From positions 22,368,501 through 22,432,500 of the forward strand of contig CM053794.1 of NCBI GenBank assembly GCA_028671895.1: a DNA stretch of 64,000 nt, given 5' to 3'. Below, piece by piece: positions 56,434 to 64,000 of this stretch. The DNA is from Oenanthe sinensis (lineage: Eukaryota > Streptophyta > Magnoliopsida > Apiales > Apiaceae). Numbering within the stretch: position 1 is the stretch's first letter; the number at the start of each line of letters is the position of its first letter. The position numbers and the translations under genes were made by a program. The notes below the pieces were generated by a model. The model had not been told where the DNA came from, searched no databases, and was given only the letters and a program-made list of their open reading frames with translations.

Positions 56434-59400
56434 TGGCATCCAAATGACTCTCTTTTCAAAACTATACATTTGTTGCTACTAATTACATCTCTTTTTTAAA
56501 TAAGATAGAAACACCACAAGATTTTTATGTAATTCAAGATTTCTTACAGAATAGCTATATTGGGTATGCTCTTCAAGAACCCAATAATTTCTCTGCTCAA
56601 TCGTTGATAAAAGTCTGGTCAACGGCTAAGTACAACAATGATGGTGATGATGAAGAGCCAGTAATAACATTTCAATGTAATGGCAAACATACAATAACTC
56701 CTGCTGTAGTTCGACAAGCCCTTCATCTCCCAGAAGTGGTTGTGTATGATGATCTTGTAAGTGATGAGCAAATAAAGGCATTTTTTAAGGAAATAGGCTA
56801 TGGAGGAAGCCTATCAAAGTTGGGGAGTCTAACAAGGCCCCATTTGAGACATGAATGGAGCTTCTTCTTTGACTGCATTACAAGGGCTTTCACTGCTAAA
56901 TGCACAAATTTTGATGCCATTCCTCAATTATCACAACAGATTGGGTATTCTCTGACCCATAACTTGCAATTTAATTTTCCCCGTTTCATAATTAGGCAAT
57001 TAGCTACCAAGATTAGTGATGATGCACACACTATATATTTTGCTATATTTTTACAGTTAATTTTTAACTATTTATTGCACGATGTTAGTTTTGAGAATGA
57101 TAAGATTTTAGTTAGTTTTTGTATGAATAAAAGAATATTTTCTGATCTAACAAGAAAAGACCAGAAGAAGGAAGCTGAAGGTAAACTCTCTAATCTCTTT
57201 TATCCCACATGGGTCAGGCTTCTCTTAAATAAGAGAATGCCTACTGCGTATGGGAGGAATTTTCTGTCAGTGACTGAGGATAAGAGTTTAGCACCCTCTG
57301 ATTCTAACCAAGTTAAAACCCAAACACTGATTCCAACCTCTATAGTCTCCCAAAAGACTGTAGTTGTAACACAAACCTCTCAACAAGGGCCAAGCGAGAA
57401 GAGGTAAGGAAAGTCTGTTTCTGAGTCTTCTCCAAAGAAAAGGAGATTGATTGATGAAAACTCTTATTCAGATGACAGTGGTGAAGGTCTAGTATTTCCA
57501 GTAAAGAAAATTGTCAAGAAGGCTTTTGAGATTCCTCTTACACCATGTATGAAGCCATTTATAGTCAATCATATGCCAGAAGCTAAAAAGAAGAGAAGCA
57601 GATTGGTCAAGGCTGCAAATTCTGAAGTAATAATCTCTGATCAAGTAAACTCTGATCAACCTCTAGCCATAAACTCTGATGCAACAATAAACTCTAACAA
57701 TCTATTAAACTCTGATGCAATGCTAAACTCTGATGTTGTTATGAAGTCTGGTGAATCTACATTGCATGACCAAATAAACAGTGACATCGGTGGAATTGAG
57801 GTAGATTGTGATGATGAAAATGCCAATAGAGAAGAAAATGATGAATTGGCTGAAATAGATGGTAATTCTCTTCATGTTAATCCTTTTACCAGTCCTATAA
57901 TCACTTTGGAAAGTGTTGATGTTGCAAGTGAAGCTTCTCTAGTGATAGTATATTATTCTCCGGTTCCCTCACCAAAGCAAATAATAAATGAGATTTCTTA
58001 TGAGAGAGTGAGGGAGCTAGCAGTGGAAGTTAGAAAGGAGATGGCAGAAAAGAAGTATAAATCAACTCCAGTTTTTCCTAGTTCAAAGCTCTTCACCGGG
58101 AAAAAGAAGAAGCAAGTCACTTTTAGCCAGGACACGCAAGAACCTACCTCTCAAAGTGAGGTAGCAGTCATTGATAGGCCGGGCACACAAGAACCTGTTG
58201 CTCAAAGTGCAACAACAGCCACCCAAGAAGTAAATGAAGCTAGCAAGGATCAGGGGTACAACCCACAAGAACCTTCAGCTCAAAGGGTTGAAGAAGTTGT
58301 TAAGGCCCCTGCCACACAAGAACCATTCAATCAATGTTTGGATACAGGTACTCAATCAATGCTAGAAGATCTTGTTGTTGCTGATGCTGAGAAGATAAAC
58401 TCTGATGCAAATCCATTGGCAATCACTGGTGCTATTTTGGTGCAACCTCTTTCTACACGGCCTTTGGGGACTCCATCCACATCCACATCCACAATTACTC
58501 AAGGTATAAACTCTAACTTTTTTTCAGAATTTACATTCTCTGATATTATAAGTTCAGATTTTACCTTTCCAACTTTTACTACTGGGATGACCATGAATAG
58601 TCCTGAAAATGGTACCTCTATTCATGTGACCACATAACTCCTTTCTTAACCACCTCTTATTTCTGTAGGACAATGTCATTTGAGCCTTTCTAGTGAGCCT
58701 GAGGTAAATTGTGTGAAAAACAAAACTAATAATGAGAGGCATACACTGGATTAGGCAAAAAGAGAGGTAGAATTGAGAAAGAAGTTAGTTACTTCTAGTG
58801 ATAAACTTTGACTATTAAAAGTTACGATATGTGTGATATGAGAATTAATGAGATTATTTTAAAAGAAAAGAGTGATTTAGGGTATTCTATTATTTCTGCA
58901 GGTACTCAGAGTATGATAGCTTCTCAATCATTAAACTTTGAGTTGCGAAACTCTGACAAAGGTACAAACTCTGATGGTGATGATGCATTCTCTGATGAGC
59001 CAATCTTTGAGGATGAAGAGATTACAAATTTATCCATTCCCTACACCCAAAGATACAACTCCAAGAGATGGCCATGTGATTCTTTTGATGCTCTTGACAG
59101 ATTGAAGATGAGCTATCCTAACTATCTTGTTGTTGAAAAATTAAAGGGTAGAATAGAATATACTATTGATAATGAAGGAATAAGGAGGGAGAGTAGCAAT
59201 GATGATCTATCTACAATTGATGTTTTAAACTCTCACAGAAAATCCATCTGGGATATGTCTTGGAAATTTCCTAAAGAAGAAATTTTATGGCCTCATGTTC
59301 ATGACCTAATCCAAAAGGCTGATTCTGAATTGAACTCTGGAGAGATGAAAACTTTTTTGAAAGCTACTACTGTGTGACAAAGGATCTTCACACTGAAGTG

Positions 59401-61097
59401 TGTGATTTGAAGGAATCTGTTAGCAAAACTACTGCCTCTGTACAGACTTCTATCACTACTTCTCAACATGCTTTGGAGTTGAAATTAAAGAATGTTTCTG
59501 CAAAGCAGGATGCTTTAGAAGTCAAAGTTGATAATCTTTCTACTGCTGTCACCTCCATGCAAACTATGCTGCATACAATTGTTGACATCTTGACCAGTAG
59601 AAAGGGGAATGATTTCAGAAAGGGGGAGAAAGTTTCACAGGACAAATGCAAGGAGGATGTAGTGCTAAAACCTGATGATAAACATGATGATGATGGAAAT
59701 GACAAAAGTCAAGGGAGTCATAAGGATGGAAAGAAAACTCTAACTCAACAAACTCCGAAGATTTCTCAAACTGGACAAACTTTGATGGCTTCTCAAACTC
59801 TGATTTCATCAAACTCTGGCGTAAACTCTAACAATAAGCAAACTCTGATGGCTTCTGAAACTCTAATTTCATCAAACTCTGACAATAATCAAACTCTGAT
59901 GGATGCTGGCATAGAACTAGCAAAAAGGCTTGAAGAAGAAGAGAAGTCTGAGAAAATTGAAGAACAAAACTTGAAGGATGCAGAACTGGCAAGAAAATTA
60001 TTTGAAGAAGGAAATTCAGGAATGGGTCCGGTTGCTGTTGAAGAAGAATTGAAGAAATCTGGTACTGATAATGCTCAAGTTCAGAAGAAAAAGAAATATG
60101 TGAAAAGGACTCTGGTTCAAAGGAAGGCACCTGCTCAACCAAAGAAGAGTGTATCTAAACCTTTTCAAGCCAAACCTACTGAAGCTCCTAAGCCTGTTGA
60201 AGTTCAAGCAAACTTACTCCTACAATTCAGAAAACTCTAGCTAAGTCAAAAACTCCTCTTACTATGTCTAGAACAACTTTTCTCCCAGGTGGATCAAGTT
60301 TTGAAGATGAGGAAGAAGAACAACAATCTCTTATCAGAAAGAAAAATCCTGATCTTCTGTGGACTAAATCTGAAACCTTAACTCTCAATGTCAGACTTGG
60401 TAAAAATAAGGGTGCTATTGGTGATTCTCAAGACAAAGTCTACAGGGGTGAAGCTAATACTTTCAGAGATCCCTTTTATTTAAAAGACAAGCCTGAGGAA
60501 GATTTGACTCAAGAACATCTAGACAAATTAATATATGTTAACATAGTGAAAGACATTTTTGATGGTGCTCAAGCCAAAGAGAAGCTGATATATTTCTTGG
60601 AAAATGGGAGAGTCATGAAAATTGTTGAACAAGATTTGATTCACAAATCATCTAGAGAACTTGAATATGTTCTTTATCTCCTGGATGATGAGAATGAAGC
60701 TATTTTTAGGTGGGTGAAAATTCTTGAAGGAGTAATCAATGAAAAGAAGAAAAATGAGAGGCCGCTTATGATAAACTCTGAGGAGTATAAATCAGGATAC
60801 TTACTTGAAGATGATTCTGAGAAGGAGATGACTAAAGGAGATGCAAAGGTTAAGATGGTGTTAAGAATCCCTACACTAAAATTAAATCATAATGGAAAGA
60901 AAGCCTGTTGCATTCCTCCAGATGAAAGGATGGAGAGATCATCAATATACAACTTGGGAGCTGCTATATTCCAAATTGATGATTCTTCTGATAAAATGAA
61001 AGAATTGAAGGAGAAGTTTAGTGAATTGTTGAAAAATGATGAGAAGAAGCTGCTGGGAAAATTTCTTACAGAAGATTTCTCATACAAAAGAATTTAA
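56434..61097 (+). pseudogene. ORF3 of copia element C, broken
   Basis: The ATG at 56434 begins MASK and hits TGA at once (56446-56448); the frame then changes and is open as 56604-57407 (with extension upstream). The shared ORF3 domain is clear: HEWSFFFDC near 56850, YSLTHNLQFNFPRF near 56945-56990, and FLQLIFNY. Further open pieces are 57447-58637, 58808-59377, 59374-60240 and 60264-61097, separated by a TAA at 57405 and several frameshifts. The middle contains N-S-D runs encoded by AAACTCTGAT, and A-T-Q-E-P repeats near 58130-58330. The C-terminal third is Lys/Glu-rich, as in element A. Function unknown even in intact relatives. Confidence 0.8.
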
Positions 61098-61174
61098 GTC
61101 AAACTCAAACTCTGATGCATTTGTCTCTGTTTCTGACATCATAAGTGAAATTTATGTTTTACTTAATAAAGCAT

Positions 61175-61188
61175 AAATTGGGGGAGAT
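61175..61188 (+). other. Polypurine tract of element C
   Basis: AAATTGGGGGAGAT directly precedes the 3' LTR and is nearly identical to that of element A. Confidence 0.85.
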
Positions 61189-61763
61189 TGTTAGAAAAGA
61201 AAACACTGATGCTGTCAGAGAATATCATAACAAAGTTTATATTGCTGACGTCATCAGAGTTTAAGTAACTGTCGAACAGAGTTTACTCTATCAGAGAATA
61301 CTCAATCATATTTTACTCTAACATAGAATATTCTATCAAAAAATACTCAATTAGAGTTTATTTTAACAGAGAATGCTCTATCAGAGACTATCGACCGACA
61401 AAGTTTATCATTAGAGTTTATTAAAGAAGGAAACAGACAAATCAGAATTTGATTTGGATAGTAAAGAAAGAACTCAAATACAATTCTATTACCTTATGGA
61501 ATATATCCCTATCATTATTTGTTTTGTAATTGTGTCTATATAAACACAGAAGTAGGTTAACATTATTGTAACAACACACATAATTATCTTTCTCATAACC
61601 TATCAGCTCCTAAGAACATTGATTTTATTGAGAGAGTTTTGTATTCAGTTCATTAAAGTTAATACAAAATAATTTTTCTTTTATATACTTGTGTTCTTGA
61701 TCGATTATTTGGTACTATTATATTCAACCCTCCTTCTATAATAGACTATTTATCTGAGCAATA
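61189..61763 (+). repeat. 3' LTR of element C (575 bp)
   Basis: TGTTAGAAAAGAAAAC... to GAGCAATA, diverged from 36052-36638 by many substitutions and small deletions. A good TATA box, CTATATAAAC, lies at 61536-61545. The terminal CA of the other LTR (CAACA) has decayed to CAATA here. Confidence 0.9.
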
Positions 61764-61768
61764 TAAAA

Positions 61769-63372
61769 TATTTTAGTTCTTAGATAGAATGTTGTATTAT
61801 AATTTACATATATAATTATATTTGTTTTAATTTAATAAACATAATGTATTTACAAAACGTGTTATTCTATCATATTGTTATACATGTTTTTGTTATTAAT
61901 TTTACAAAACACTTTATAAAAAAATATAAAAAACTACTTTTATTTTTATGAAATAATATCATATTTTAATTTTTGATAGAACTTACTTATGAATATAGTA
62001 TATCAATTTCTAGAGAGCATAACACTATTTTTTTAACATTAATTGTTTTTCAAAATATTAGTTTTTGATTCATATTAATATAAAAAATACAAAACATGTT
62101 ATTTTTATAAACTTATTATTATTAATACTTCTACAAAATTCTACTTTTTTTAATCAAATAATCTGTATTACGCAGATTACAGTATTTATAAATACAGAAC
62201 ACATGTGATGTATATAAAAAAATACAGAATACATGTGTTGTATATATAAAAAAAATACAGAACACCTGTTATGTTATGTATACAAGGTATTAAATAATAC
62301 ATAAAATATTATATATATATTTTTCTGTTAAAAAATATTTTTTTAATCAAAATTGAAATAATATTGACGTATATCAATAAATAACCATAGATATACATTA
62401 AAATTTTAAAATTATGTAGTAAAGTTTAAATACTATGAACATGTTGGATAAAAATAAATACTTACAAAAAGGAAAGGATGTTATTAATTTATATATCCTA
62501 AACTTTTTAAATATTTACATTTGTTAAAACTATCATTCAAAATGTTTTAGTAAATAAATGATATTATAGTATCTAAAAGTAATGCTTAGTAAAATCAATT
62601 TCTAATTATAGTGATTGTTTAAAAAAATTATAATATTTCTAAGATTTTAATATATATAGACTAATGATCACATGAGAAATAACTTAAAATGAGAAATGTG
62701 AAATAAGATTTTAACCATATATCAAATTTTAATCTAGTGGTCCCTAAGTGCACCCACACACAAATTAAATACATCTTCACACACACAACCCACTTAATCC
62801 TCTCCGTTTTAAATTAATTTTTCCTATTAATTGGAGAACATTTTTTCAAATTTAACTTCACCATATTTTTCTTTACCTTTCAACCGATCAGTTTCCATAT
62901 CATATGTGGTATATTCTGATGAATTTTATTTTTCCGGTAATCTCTATTACTTTAGGCCAACATACTATATATAAGTTAGTGATTACTGTAATATTAAATA
63001 ATGATTTTCGTAACATTAATTAATAATTTATGTAATATAATGTAGTGACTTCTATTATATTAAATATATTGATTTTTGTATATTAAATACCGATTTCATT
63101 AATATTAATTACCGAATTGTATAATATAATTTTCATATAAAATTATATTATATTATACTTATTATTTAAAATTAAAAACATAACTTTTCAATAACAAAAA
63201 TATAATATTAAATGCTAATTTTTATAATATTAATGACTGATTTATGAAATATAATTTTTATAATAAAATATATTATATTATATTTATTATTTAAAATTAA
63301 AAACAAAAAATTTAAAAAATAAAAATATAATATTAAATACTAATTTTTATAATATTAAATACTGATTTCTGT
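61769..63372. other. Very AT-rich intergenic DNA
   Basis: No gene or clear mobile element. Several short internal duplications occur, such as AATACAGAA(C/T)ACATGT(G/T) at 62195-62250 and TAATATTAAATACTGATTT-like words at 62980-63370. Extreme AT content prevents further assignment. Confidence 0.4.
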
Positions 63373-64000
63373 TGTTAGGGATTGTGATTTTAACATTATA
63401 ATCAACTATAAGATACTTAGATTAATTAGAAATTAACTAAGTAAAACATATTGTCATATGTATATTAACAGTATGTTTAGTTGTCACTTGTAATAGTATG
63501 TTGTTAGTTGTCAATTGTTACTGTCTTGTAAAAATGTAATAAATGATTTATGAAATAGAAGTTCACAAAGTGTCATGCACAACATGGATCAAATCATTGA
63601 TAATAACATTCTGCAAATTGAAGCCTACGATAGCATATTCAAGTGATAGCACTTTTGGAACAGACGACAACAAATATTCCCTTGACAGTAAACTTGGCGG
63701 AGATTGACGAATCAATGACAACAAGTTTTACCGACAACAACTATTCCCTTGACAGTAAACTTGGCGGAGATTGAAGAATCAAAGACAACAAGTGTTACCG
63801 ACAACAAGTGTTACCGACATAAACTTTGGCGGGGATAGTTGACGGCAACATTGACGGGGTTAGTTGACAATAACTTTGGACGACAACATGTTTTAGAAGA
63901 CTATCAAACTTGACAGTAAAGTATGCGGAGTCAAAGATACTGTCACCAAGGAGAAGCTAAAGGTTGACAGTAACCTTTTAGTGAAACTAACAGTCTGTTT
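63373..64000. mobile_element. Probable start of another copia-type LTR, cut by the window end
   Basis: It opens TGTTAGGGATTG, like the LTR edges of A, B and C. The composition rises sharply from the AT-rich flank. It then carries its own motif array (TTGACAGTAA, CTTGGCGGAGATTGA, TTACCGACAACAA), including two tandem 67-bp units at 63675-63741 and 63742-63808. The second LTR, primer site and coding region would lie outside, so the call is inference. Confidence 0.45.

Larger units (their letters stand above)
36052..61763 (+). mobile_element. Old Ty1/copia LTR retrotransposon C with ORF3, interrupted by element B
   Basis: LTRs at 36052-36638 (5') and 61189-61763 (3') are flanked by the target duplication TAAAA (36047-36051 and 61764-61768). 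The order on the plus strand is LTR, primer binding site, gag, pol, motif array, ORF3, polypurine tract, LTR. The LTRs differ in length (587 and 575 bp) and at many bases, and every ORF is broken, so this is an old copy. Removing element B (13,521 bp) and one 5-bp target-site copy leaves about 12.2 kb. Confidence 0.92.

Noticed and set aside
61769..63372. Short duplicated AT-rich words suggesting a MITE
   Set aside because: No inverted termini or target duplications could be defined in the extremely AT-rich sequence.

Overview
This is nuclear DNA of a flowering plant, most likely a eudicot. It is AT-rich, has intron-containing genes with GT-AG junctions, and more than two thirds of it is transposon-derived. 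No bacterial, viral-replicon or organellar gene set is present. Three host genes are supported: a 12-exon cytosolic glutamine synthetase (4161-7142, +), a small single-exon GFA/CENP-V-fold zinc protein (10162-10587, +) and a two-exon TMK-type leucine-rich-repeat receptor kinase (34081-30928, -).

Layout. 1-3836 is the right-hand part of a decayed hAT transposon, with its terminal inverted repeat at 3826-3836. 4047-7310 is the glutamine synthetase gene, with a 53-bp palindrome in intron 1 and a tandem duplication in its 3' end. 8078-8537 is a small Helitron-like element. 10162-10587 is the GFA gene. 11967-12971 is a non-autonomous Mutator-like element with TIRs of about 150 bp and a perfect 9-bp target duplication. 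13.1-29.9 kb holds two tandem Helitron-like units with RPA-like OB-fold fragments. The second unit is split by a very young 13.8-kb Ty1/copia element (element A, 15551-29380, minus strand). 30.9-34.3 kb is the receptor kinase, and 34725-34984 a Stowaway-like MITE. 36052-61763 is an old, broken copia element (element C, plus strand), with a second young copia element (element B, 42301-55821, minus strand) nested inside its RNase H region. The window ends in what looks like the start of another LTR (63373 onward).

The most interesting content is shared by the three copia elements. All have gag, pol and then a long third ORF (ORF3) of one recognisable family, downstream of pol in the sense direction, a Sirevirus-like layout. 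Each element also has its own short cis-motif, repeated many times in the LTR and repeated again in the non-coding spacer just before ORF3: TTCTCGAA (heat-shock-element-like) in A, GGGGAGACTTT in B, AAACTCTGAT/ATCAGAG in C. In B the LTR array and the spacer array both abut a TATA box. This suggests that ORF3 has its own internal promoter, built from the same motif as the LTR promoter, with the motif differing from element to element.

The LTR pairs of A and B appear identical except for the length of one poly-G run, so both insertions look recent. Element C has diverged LTRs, many stops and frameshifts, and a stop replacing the Tyr of its YVDD motif. Order of events: C inserted, C decayed, B inserted into C; separately, the Helitron units formed and A inserted into one of them.
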